A DNA stretch of 64,000 nucleotides from Perkinsus chesapeaki (lineage: Eukaryota > Perkinsozoa > Perkinsida > Perkinsidae). Below the pieces are notes generated by a model. It made no database searches and was not told where the DNA came from. It worked only from the letters and a program-made list of their open reading frames with translations. The DNA lies in assembly GCA_013115145.1 (NCBI GenBank), contig JAAPAO010000133.1, positions 240 through 64,239 of the forward strand. The letters are read 5' to 3'. A program made the position numbers and the translations under genes. Shown here one piece after another: positions 42,007 to 57,828 of this stretch; positions within the stretch are counted from its first letter, which is position 1; every line of letters begins with the position of its first letter.

Positions 42007-45000
42007 ATGTACCCGGGCCGTCCTGGTCCTGAGACCCCTAATCCAATAGGGATCAAGATCCATCGATTCCCTCCACCAGCGGCCAAACAAAGGTCTCAAG
42101 GCGGTCACGATGATATGACCGGAGATATAGGGGGTAATACCGGTAATACCCCAACAAAGAGAATATATGCGATTAGGTGTTACTCGAGGAGGACCCCATT
42201 CTGGAGCAAAGGGAAGAGGCAAAGGTGCTGGTGGTAAGGGAGGTATAGATGCTACTATAGCTGGAGGGCCAGCTGCTAAAGGGGGCAAGGGGAAAGGCAG
42301 GAATCACGTGGAAGGTGGTGCCAGTCATAAAGCTCTTCATCCCTACCCCTATTGAAGGTCGACCGTGCATTATACACCTTTATTAGATACTCTGGGCGGA
42401 GGCTCTCCTAAAGCTTCGGATCATGACGGCACTGCTAATGCTGGTGATGATGGCTGGCAAGTAGTAAAGCCTAAACAAGGCAATAGGGATTGGGGTGCTT
42501 TAAGAGGAGGTCGACAAGGTGAAGTGGAGCTCACTGGAGATACGGTTACTAATCGCAATCCACAGATGATGAAGATGGGAAGCCCCTGCCACCATGGCGG
42601 CGGAATGCAGCTGGTCAGCAGCAGCAGCATCACCAAGGAGCAGGCGGCAGACGGGGAGGTACTTGAGGTGGCTTCCGCTGTTCCAGAGCTCATTTGCAGA
42701 GATGTCACCACCGCACCATTTACACGGTGATCAACTACATGAGCACTATCATAGAGCTGACGAGAACAACGACCACGACCATAGCCCTGTGGCCCACAGA
42801 CCTGCTAGTCTGGTCTCTCCCACCAAAAAGTAAGAAGTTAATTAACAACTAGTATGACGGGATGCTATTAGGGTTGCCAATTCTGAGAAGGCGGCAGAGC
42901 CAGCAGTGCAGCCAGCACCTGCTACTGCTGAGGCAGGTCCTAGTACCCCAGCATCAGTGGACCCTTTCACTATGGCCTTATTAAGAGGTGCATCACCGGA
43001 GCCTCGAAGGGAGTCACCTCCGAGCACTTTTGATCATGGAGTAACAGCCTCTTTTGTAGTAGAATCAAGGGCACCTGTTTAGACTGCTGCCCCTTTGGCC
43101 CAGCCCAAGCAGCCACCAGCTGAGAGCAGCAGCAGCAACCTATTTGGTGATAGTATGGGCTCAGACAGCCTATTTGGTCCACCCTTAGAGCACGAGGGTA
43201 TCGCTGCCTTTACTGAGGTAAGCCTGTCATCATCGACATCATCAACGAGTAGCTCTGACATTACTCCTTGCCTTTAGACTGCTGTCCCTGCGTCGTCTGG
43301 GAGCCGCTTCGCCAAGCTTTTTGAGACATTGCATGCTGCAGACGAGCCCCATTCAAAGCAATCTGCTCCTTTTCCTCCGCAGCAGCAGCTTCCGACAGCT
43401 ACTCATCCTCAGCCTGCTTTCCCAGGCAGTGGTGCTTTCCCTTCTTCGGGGCCCTTCGCCGCAGCAGCAGCACCCTCACCGTTTGCTCCAGCTGTCAGTA
43501 GCCCTCAACCCTCTACTACCTCCCTATTCGGTGGTGGCCTGTCCTCCTCTGCTGCCCCTCCCAGTAGCCTTTTCGGCTCATCTCGTCTCCCACAGCAGCA
43601 GCAGGCACCGAAGACGTCCCTGCCAGTAAGGGTCGAAGCACGGCTACTCATCATTAGTGTTGCGGTTTTTGTTAGGCAACTGGAGGGCCCGCACAGACGG
43701 CCACGGCCAGCCAGGCTCAGCTGCAGCAGGCTCTGCTACAGCAGTTGAGGGCAGCTCCACCAGCTACTACGGCGAAGGTCCAACAGATTCTCGAGAGAGC
43801 TTCTAGTAACGCGTCCACTCAAGGAGGAGGTGTCCCTGCTTTATTACACCAACTACAGGCTCAAGCACAGCAAAAGAGGGAACAGGCTGAACAACAGGTA
43901 GTTAGGGAGGAGAGGGAGGGAGGGAGGGGCAGCATCGTGGCTCAGGCGAGAGCTATGGCCGCGGCAGCAACCCAACAACAGCAACAACAGGCAGCGGCCT
44001 TGGCCAAGCTGCAACAGATGCAAGCTCAACAACAACAGATGAAGAAGTTATTACAGGAACAACAACAGCATGCCAGACAGCAAGTAGTGTTGTTGTTGGT
44101 ATTGATGATGTATTATAGTAGTATTATAATAGGGAGGATACGAGGGGGGCACACCACCACCATCCACCTCTACAATGGCCGCATTGAACAGGCTACTGTC
44201 TGCCAGTAGCCACCAGAGCTCTCAAGCAGCTGGAGGAGGAGGAGCAGGCAGTTCGGCTGCGGCGGTGGCGGCACCAGTCGGGACACCCTCACCTGGCATT
44301 GACGTTAACGCTCTATTCTGGACTTATCTCGATCCCCATGGTCGCAAGCAGGGCCCGTTCTCCAACGCTCAGATGAAGAGTAAGCTTCCTTCTCGAATTG
44401 CTTCAGCTATGTATTGCCTCGTCAGCGTGGCACTCGGCCAACTACTTCGCTGCCGATCTCCCTCTTGCCTTCTCCACCTCAAGCGCTCCAACACCTGGTA
44501 GCAGATTCGCACCACTAAATAGAATCTTTCCGCCAGGCAGCAAGCCTTTCTCTGTAATTGCCGCCGTCCTGCTTTCTACCCCCTCAACAGCTGCTGTGTT
44601 TAGGATGCCCCTCGTCCGGTGGGCACGGCAGCGGCTCCTCCCCGTCCCTCCTCGAGCAGCAGCAGTCTTGGTTCTACTCCGTCCCCGACTCGCTCCGGTA
44701 TGATCGCCGCGGCCCTCGAGAAACAGGCATCGAATGCATCCCTGTCATCAAGTGGTGGCCATTCGAGATCCCCTCCACCTCCACCGGTCCTCCCTCCAAC
44801 TCAACCGCCTAATGCTCGTAGAGGTAACCACGAGGCAGCTGGCAGCGCTGGCCGAAGCCGAGGTGGAAAGGCAAACAGACAGGTGAGGATGATGACGATG
44901 CCTTTCGCCGATGCGTAGCTGGTGTCCGGTCAGCAACCACCAGTACTCCCTCCGACGGCCCCTCCTACCAATAGTCGATCCGCCTCACCGGAAGGCCGCC

Positions 45001-45687
45001 GCTTCGACGAGAGAGGTCGTGCAAAGGAGCAGGCCTCAGAGTCGTTGAGAGGTCTCTTGGGATTGAACTCAGCTTCACGCTCGCCCAGTAACAGCAGCAG
45101 CCCTGAGAGGATCACACCGAGCGCTCATGCCAAACCATCTGGAGGGGAACGAGTAGGAGTGATAGACAATTCTCTCAGTCTACTATTGTTCCTTATTTTA
45201 GTCCACCGAGACCGACCAACAGCGCAAGCAAGGCGGACGTGGTGGCAGGCGCAGCAACCCTGATGGATCGGATCGTCCGAGAACAGTCTATCCGAGGAGG
45301 CCTGGTGATGAGAAGGACAAGCCCAAGACAGTTGTATGGCCAAAAGCGCACTATGAAGAATTATGGATACCTTATTATCAGGTTGCCGGAAAGGACGTTG
45401 CTGATCCTTCATCGCTACATAAAGGATGGCTCTGGTCACCGAGCGATGAGGCAGCTATGCGCAGGAAGGAGCTTGGTAGAGAGGTTGCGCCGTCCCCAGC
45501 TCCTAAGAAAATGTCATTAAAGGAGATTATGGCTTGCGAGAATGACGCTAATAATATCAAGGCCTTGATGACCGGTCATAACGCCACTCAACCGCATAAA
45601 ATGAAAATACCAGCGGCAAAGAAGAAGAGCCAAAAGCAGCTTAAAAAGGAGGCTGCTGAAGCGTCTAAGAATTCTGGAAGCTCATAA
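42007..45687 (+). CDS. GYF-domain protein with Gln-rich region, many exons
   Basis: Starts with MYPGRPGPETPNPIG at 42007 and ends TAA at 45685-45687. Phase-consistent exons encode a Gly/Lys-rich part (KGRGKGAGGKGG), acidic and His-rich linkers, FG-like motifs (SNLFGDS, SLFGPP, SSLFGSS) and a Gln-rich coiled stretch around 43980-44080. The GYF domain is split over two exons near 44310-44500: FWTYLDPHGRKQGPFSNAQM then WHSANYFAADLPL. GYF domains bind proline-rich ligands; GIGYF-type proteins act in translational repression and mRNA decay. The last exon (45201-45687) has a conserved-looking C-terminus with SLKEIMACENDA. Several introns are very short (27-28 nt). Exon joins in 42560-42690 and 44820-44890 are tentative. 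Confidence 0.75.
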
Positions 45688-46300
45688 AGGAAGTCTGTCC
45701 ATCACTTCTGTCCATATTTATATGAAATAAAGCATATATTAGAAGGACCTTTGATACCGCAGATAATGCTGTGGCTGCTGCTATCGGAAGGAGTGGTATA
45801 GCATTTTTGCCCCTATCACTATATCAGTTTTAGCAGCACCACCATCGTCATCACCATCATCTGTGCTGTTGATCTCATTTGCCATATAATTGTACATCTT
45901 CATTATAGTCTACTCCATCATCATCACTAGATCATATTACGTTGTTGCCGATGACGATGATGATGACGGAACCCCCTGGAATTTCTACTGCTACATCAAA
46001 CATAGTTTTGTTGAGTTATATCAGTAAAGGCAAGAAGACACTGGTAAAGCTAATGAGCACATTGTCATTGAACAGTGTACAAATATTTAACAACTTTGTG
46101 GCAGCAGTCCACTAGTTGCCGTAGGCCTTGCGCGATAGGGTTCTAGTGTTAGACAATCGCAAATGGCATGCGAGTCTAAGTTAATAATTATATAATGTTT
46201 TGTATTATAATATCATCTTTACCGTGGACGAATGCAGATTGTACTCAGTAACGCGACTAGCCTATTAAAGGAAACACATCAGCAGCAGCAACACGGGCTA
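45688..46300. other. Convergent intergenic region
   Basis: Between the 3' ends of the GYF (plus) and MFSD5 (minus) genes. AT-rich with an AATAAA at 45726 that could serve as the GYF polyadenylation signal; ATC/ATG simple repeats follow. Confidence 0.5.
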
Positions 46301-48407
46301 TTAAGTCTTCTTATCAACCACTCTAAGCAACGATGCATTCTTCAAAGCCAAGAGGCATCCAGCCAGAAGTAGCATCTGAAATAGTCATCAAGCTCCAGCC
46401 AGGCAAAACAGGACTCACCGAGCACGTCGCAAAGACAGTAGCTTCGTCCATGTCACCGACACTCGTGCAGATTTTAGCCACAACAATGTTAAGTGGTATC
46501 CGATAAAGGTTGAACATCGTAGCTCTGATAGACGCTGGAACGATGTCTAAATTGGAAGGGTATAAAAATGGGCAAGGCCAGTGCCAAGGGTTACTCGAGC
46601 GAACTGAGTAGTGTGTCGGGAAATATACGCCACAACATCCTTCAAATAGAGAGAATGCAATAAGTCTGAGTATAGGAGAGCTTGTGAGGCAAGGCACCTG
46701 AAGAGGGCTATAATAGGGACATACCAGAGGCATTGGACATACTGCCAAAGCAACAGCACCCACTAGCAGCACGTATGGGAGGACTCCAGCGAGACCGATG
46801 GAACGCTTCTGAATGACAACACTTATGGCAAAGGTAATCGGAGGTTGGCTGCTGCTGCCTACCGTAATGAACTCGAAGACTTGACTGCCGATCATCATAG
46901 CAATCATAAAATCGGTGAAGACCGTACCAGGGTCCATAGATTCGGGAAGGGCGGGTGTCCACATGAATACAAAGACATACATTGCTGATTCAAAACAGGA
47001 CTGAGAATACACTAGATGGAGTAATAGTAGGCATATTATTACTTGAACAAGGCCACAGAGGAGGACGCTTGGCTGGGCGAGGGCAACTCTGAAGGCCTCT
47101 TCGATAGCCGATACCATTCCACCTTCCCCGTTTGCCTCGGAGCTTGTCTTACCACCGCCGTAGTTCTCATTCCTGAGTTCCCTCACCAACGGTACAAATG
47201 CTATATCTTACCACAGTAAGGTTATCAGTAAACCACAGACAGCAAGCGAGAGGGCCGAGAGCTCGAAGGGTCCGATCGGCCCGTACTGCACCGCGGCGAA
47301 GTGGGACAAGATTCCAGCAAGGATAGCGACACTTCCATTACCTAACAGAAGGAGCTCCAATATTAATGACAAGTCGGTACGGACCAAGAGTTGACTTGGC
47401 AAAGGTGTCATTTAAAGAGGCCTCATTAAAGCCTCGAGCCGTGCGCTCATGGAGCATCCAAGCCTCAAAGGCTGAGAATAGGATTGACGTGGACACTCCA
47501 CCGAGGAACCTGAAGAGCACCTGTTGGAGTCATTAACTTAGGCAAAATTATTGCCGCCGATTTCGACATTTCTACCAAGATAAGTAATTGTCGAAAATAG
47601 TCAAAGAGAGTCCAAGCCGAATTGACAGCGTAAAGATGTGTACGTGAACCGTGGAAGGCTGGAGGATATTAGAGAGCATAGAAGATAAACTCACCGGCCG
47701 ATGAGTAGAACGTAGTAGTCGTGGAAGTGATAAAGTAGACAGGCCAGGCCGTAGAGCACACAGTACCTGTTGGGAGGAATGACGGGGAAAAGAACGGAAG
47801 GTGTACATGAGACAGGCCTTCTTTCGACCGAACGAGTCGGTAAGTCCACCAACGAACATACCGAAGACGCCGGAGGTAAGGAAACCCACTATAAAGAGGG
47901 AACCTGGGGGCAGGAGGAGGAGGAGGAGGATGAATTGAATTATCATCGGAGCAATCCTCGTGGAAAAATAAGTGACATTGGAAGTGGAGACCAATGTATG
48001 GCTTTAGATACGTTAACAGTTTTAACGTCTACTCGGATCAAAATCCAACCTTGAAAGTTTCATGTCATCATTGCCAGCGCTTCGCCACCTTCCTTTACTA
48101 CCTATTTCCTCTATACTATATCCATAAGATCGATACAGTGCATACACAAAGGGTCCCTGTAGCCAATCAGCCAGAGCAGCTAATAGGTAAACGCTCAAAT
48201 ATGCCCATTGGAAGCGACGGAACTCTTGGCTGGAATTACTGCTGGTGCCCTGTAAGGTGTAGCACTGTCGAAGCAAAGAGGCATTGTGACGGCTACCTTG
48301 GACACTCGTGGAAGGAATAGGTTATAAAGAGGCTTGGCAGCGCATAAGGCTGCCAGGAGGATACCTACACTCCCCTCTGTAGTGAAAGGCCATTCGAATA
48401 CGATCAT
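46301..48407 (-). CDS. MFSD5-like: MFS transporter, MFSD5 (molybdate-anion transporter) type
   Basis: ATG at 48407 (first exon 48407-48297), TAA at 46301. Exons in order encode an N-terminal TM, then FRRFQWAYLSVYLLAALADWL, the typical MFSD5 second helix with ADWLQGPFVYALY. These are followed by VGFLTSGVFGMFVGGLTDSFGRKKAC with the MFS loop motif G-x3-D-x2-GRK, and FLGGVSTSILFSAFEAWMLHE. The second half has ESAMYVFVFMWTPALPE and GVYFPTHYS-like helix starts. MFSD5 proteins take up molybdate across the plasma membrane. The helix series fits 12 TMs. Only some exon boundaries were fixed; the region 46560-46740 has frame ambiguity. Confidence 0.85.
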
Positions 48408-49602
48408 GACCTGCAAGTCTGTTATGCCAGAATAGGCTGAGGGGCGGTGAAGGCCAGTCTCCGATTATTCACATTGAATTTGTTGGAGCTTTCACACACA
48501 ACGGATGCCCAAGGATCACAGCGGGGAGTGTAATGTTAGTATAAGACATGGCTACAGTGTCTCATCGATTTCATCAATCTTTGCCGGTTTTTATCCTACC
48601 CGGCATACCCCTGCTCACCGAAGGCTGGTGGCACTTGTCAGGAATCCAGGATCTGGAATTGGGCAGAGTTGAGCGATAGAATAGAGAGAATCTTTAATAT
48701 TCTTCTGATCACATCTTGGCATTCTCGGAGTCCCCGAGAGAATTCCCTGGACCAGGGCTGGAACCCGCGCCGTTGTGCACGCGTGCATGCCAACTGCGCT
48801 GGCCGCCGCCCTTTGTGCGCTTTGACAAGCTTTGTCATACGTGGAGGCACAGGAATCCTTCGTTATATGCGTGCAGAATGTGTACTGAGAGCTTCGATTG
48901 AGTCGATTGAGCCAGAACGGTGTGACTAAGTAACGAAGTGGCATCTACTACTCAGAAGTGCTCGAAAGAAGTGCATAGGTGCAAAGGGAAATTACAAACG
49001 TGCGGGGCCTCCTTCGGCTCCCTACGAACGCAAGCAAGCTTATTGGTCAGGCGAGTGAAGAGTTCATGCTATCAGCGGCATGTCGGGCCCGTAACGCATA
49101 AGCTGAAAGCTACTGGCTGTGATACACTTATTCACGGAGAATGGCACTCGAGAACCTGGCTGGGATTCACCGTGGCAAATGAATACCCCAAGCGCATAGC
49201 CCTCGCATAGCTCTGTTATATGACTGGAAATACGGCGGATCATTATGATGCCGTTGGCCCATTCGTATCATTGCGCTGAAGGGTACACGAGACGGTCAAT
49301 ACCGGCATTTCACATACGTACTGTAGGAGCAACGCTGATGGTTACCCAACGGGTGAAATCCATACATCTTGTTAAGAACCTCTTACCGTAAAAGTCTTAC
49401 CAGTAGAACCTGGAGATAGTTTAATAGGTAGACGAACCACAACAAGTACAGAATGACACACCTGTGTCACATGGGCCATCATTGGCATAATGCGTTCGGG
49501 ATGCTGCCCCCGATGGAAAACTCGAGCGCAGTGCTCAGCAAACAAGATGCCCGGAGACCTCAATTAGTATTGCTCAAGCCTCGGCTAAACTAAGATTCCA
49601 AG
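48408..49602. other. Intergenic with a tRNA-like fragment
   Basis: No protein gene recognised. On the minus strand, 48815-48750 shows an A-box-like CAGCGCAGTTGG and a B-box-like GGGTTCCAGCC with poor stems. A perfect inverted repeat TCTCGGAG-TCC-CCGAGA lies at about 48724-48740. Confidence 0.4.
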
Positions 49603-49752
49603 CTAGTCTTGTTGTTCACAGTCGGCCTTCATCGTCTGCACGTGCTCCTCCTGGCATGTTCTAATTACGCATTTCAGCTGCGTGAGGGGTCTGTCACCAT
49701 CATAAGCATAAAACTCGGCTTGCCCTGAGCTAGGGTAGGAGTTTACAGCGGT
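49603..49752 (-). CDS. Possible terminal exon of a small unrecognised gene
   Basis: Open frame IITAVNSYPSSGQAEF to MKADCEQQD with TAG at 49603-49605 and a TTCTAG acceptor-like site just upstream (about 49765). A candidate upstream exon (MKLVYYSTPNP, 49950-49915) joins only with a non-obvious donor. If correct, the protein is about 62 aa. No family recognised. Confidence 0.35.
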   Translation of the reverse strand, partial: TAVNSYPSSGQAEFYAYDGDRPLTQLKCVIRTCQEEHVQTMKADCEQQD

Positions 49753-50277
49753 AATTATAATCCTAGAACAAGATGATATCTCTCATACTGTCGTGATATT
49801 TCGCATAGGATCCACGCATGCGCACCCATAACTTCACGGTGATATCCGTTCTCATACCGCCTACGGGACTCTTAACTTACTATAAAACATGCAAGACCCT
49901 TGCACACGGATTCGGTGTTGAATAGTACACCAACTTCATCTCGCATATACGGGATAATCATTATCGGGCCGAGTGCAAAAAAATCCACTTGTGTCGCGGA
50001 AGGATGAGTGTCCCTTCGTTAACCAGGGGGCCTCGCCTCAAAGCGCGGCCTGTCACGCCCAGGTGGGGTATAGATAGGGACTGGGCGAGCGCTGCCAACA
50101 CATGTCTCCCCAGGGGCGCATAAATGTAGGCATGGAGACTGAGGGGACACAGGCCGTCTCATAAGGGCAACGCTGCCGCTTTGCTTATAAAGGATTGGCG
50201 TATATGTCACGAGGTGGCGTTCGATTTGCATCAGCTAGAAAGTCCAAACATCCCACATCCGGCAGCGCGTTTCGATC

Positions 50278-52050
50278 ATGTTGTCTTCAACAATATCACA
50301 GGACAGTGGCTCGACAGATTCTCCGATCATTCATTCGACAGAACCCTCCCATCAGAAAATGTGCTCCGCGTTCAAGCGGGCTGTCTTCCTGGGAACTAGT
50401 TCTGGTATGCCTCAACCAGACAAACGGAACCACAGTGGATTGGCCATACAGCTGTTCAGTGGAAGTTCAGTAGGACACTGTAGGCCTCTGGCGAATGGGA
50501 CAGTAATGGGAGTCAGATATTAGTGGACTGCGGGGAGGGAACCGAAATACAGCTGATGAAGTCGAGCGTAAGGATGTCTCGTATAGATTATATATTTATA
50601 ACACACCTTCACGGAGACCACTGTTACGGTGTATTTGGTCTGCTGCATTCGATATGTCAAGGAGGGCGTACGTTTGGCATTTCTGGACAATGCCAGCAGT
50701 GGTCGGCTTAGGTCCTTCTCCGCTGTATATCTACGGTCCCGTAGGGCTGAAAAGAATGATCGACACAGTGTTTGAGGTCTCTGGTGGATGGCACGGGTAA
50801 CGATGCGCAACCGCTAGAGAACCTGGGCAGTTTTACAGCGATGGAGGTGTTGTCGTTTGCCCTCCAGACATGGTTCAGTCTGAGCCGTTTAATATTTCAG
50901 ATTCCCGATAGTTGTTACGGAGTTCACGGAGAACGAACATTATGAGCTCTCCTTACCTTACGTGCCCTACCTGCGGGAATGCCCTCAGGAAACGCTCGGG
51001 CCCATTACGGTCAATGTATGCCCGATGAAGCATCGTATACCAACATTTGGATACGTAAGCACCGGGGCATCGAACTTATAAGCGAGCTTTGGAAAATTTC
51101 CCCATCAGGTTTTCACCGAGGCCGACCGTCCGGGTGCGCTGGATGCAGCCGCTGCGTCTAAACGAGGTGCCCATGGTCCCATGTTGGGCTTTCTCAAGGC
51201 AGGCGAAGACGTCCGAACCCCTAGCGGTAGCGACAAGCAATAAAGCTTTGATAATCGAAGTGGTGTGGCAGGTGAGGTCATTTGTTCCAGCGACGTGGTA
51301 GCACCTACGATACCGGGGCGGAAAATCGCCGTGATGCAAGACACCTCCGACTGTAAGCCAGACCAGTGGCTGGCAACTACTAACTTCATAACATTGGTCT
51401 CTCAGGCACCACTGCGTTGGGGCACCTCAATGGCTGTGATTTGCTTATACACGAGTGTACTTTCCATAAAGGGCTCACTGAGAAAGCTCTATCTGTAGAC
51501 AGTGAGTCACGAAAAGCACTGCTAGAGGTCCTGCTTATCAGACCGGTCATTCAACCGCCGAAATGGCCGGGAAGGTTGCTCGAATGTGCCAGGCAAAAAT
51601 CCTGTGTCTGACGCACTTCAGTCCGAGGTGACTTGGCGACATCGGAGCTTTGCACATGCGTCTCCCATTGGTACGTTAGATATCTTCACGATTCAGAGAT
51701 CCCACCCAGTCGGGTCTCTAACGCGCTGTTGGACAGAGATGCTGATGCCTTCAGTGGTACCCCTGTTTGCAGACTTCATAGCATCTTTAGTGTCCGGCAG
51801 GTGATTCTGACGAGACATCGGCCTCGACGAGGTCAGTTAGAGGCTCCGCGTCTCGTGTTACTGTTGAGATGCTGCAACGGGAAGCCTGTCACTCTGCCAA
51901 TGTGAGCCAGCCAACCTCCTCAATGAGCCTCAACCATTTGTGATTTTTTTGCTGTAGCACGGGAGAGCCGACGGCACTGCTAGCATTCAAGTGCTGATTG
52001 CTGAGGACTTCCTCAGTCTTGAGGGCCCCAAGTTTGATCAGCTAAAGTAA
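50278..52050 (+). CDS. tRNase Z (short form, ELAC1-like)
   Basis: ATG at 50278, TAA at 52048-52050, about 9 exons. Near the start [11 protein letters not shown] is followed across an intron by [11 protein letters not shown], then the zinc motif [10 protein letters not shown] (H-x-H-x-D-H). Further exons give [37 protein letters not shown] with the metal Asp, LLIHECTF, and [12 protein letters not shown] leading to LTHFSPR. These are the ordered metal-ligand motifs of the tRNase Z beta-lactamase fold. The length (~370-400 aa) fits the short form. The enzyme removes the 3' trailer of pre-tRNAs. The N-terminal 25 residues are Ser/Thr-rich and could be an organelle-targeting segment (inference). 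Confidence 0.88.
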
Positions 52051-52887
52051 GGCATTCTTGTGGACGCTCACTCTACGCCGCAGCGCAGTTACCGAGACGA
52101 CTGTCGCAGCAACCCTTGCCCACGAAAACCGGCTAAGGTCCCAAAGCGGAAAGCTCAATTAAGAGACACGTTCTCTTCATAGCTGGCCCCATGCAGCTGC
52201 CGACGCCACGATGCCGTTTTATATACTTAAACCATGTCTCTGCTTTGTACGATCTGTTCCATGTGTGTTCCTTTGATACTAAAGGTTTTGAGTTTTCCGG
52301 TATGTAAACTAATCAGTGGAGCGGCGGCGCCACTAAACGGCGTTAAGAGTTGCAGTCGAGACCCTGCCGTTCGTTATCACAACCGTGATTAGTGCAGACA
52401 GTACAGATCTCTCGAGCCAGTGTATCCGATTATGCATGCGCGGATAGTGAATAACTCGAGGCGATCATCTGGCGATACTCCAACACAAGTCCCGATATCG
52501 CATATGATGATAATGTTGAAGCAGCAGCAACTAAATTTACATGCATTTACTTCCATGGAGTAAGTGCAGGCAATAATGTTCCTGTATAATATATTATTGA
52601 TTGGCATAGGACAGTTAATGATCACATACATGTCCGCATTGTTGTTGTTATTATTATCGTCGTCACCGAGGCAGTACCAAGCGGTATCAGCCTCATTATT
52701 GTACTACATGAAGAGAAGGGGGAGGAGGAGGAGAAGGACACATAGAAATAATGATCAGACATATGGGCTACATTGAGGGGGGCAGTAGCAAGCAGCAACA
52801 GTAGAGCTGACGATGCTACTACGGTGACGAAGAAGAAGAGAAAGAAGAAGGATAAGACAACAATAACAACAACTGTTCACATACACC
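52051..52887. other. Intergenic, convergent 3' ends
   Basis: No supportable gene; AG-rich and GAA-rich simple sequence at 52700-52860. Confidence 0.5.
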
Positions 52888-57675
<4,788 letters not shown>

Positions 57676-57828
57676 GATGGGGTTAAGCAGGCTTATCAGA
57701 TTACAGGATCAGTGCAAGGAAGAGCAGGCATATCTCAGGTCGAAGCTAACACTAGACATTGCACTGCTTCGGCAAGCTTCATGGAAACTTGTCATCACAG
57801 GTGTGGTAACACATGCGCCTCCATAAAT

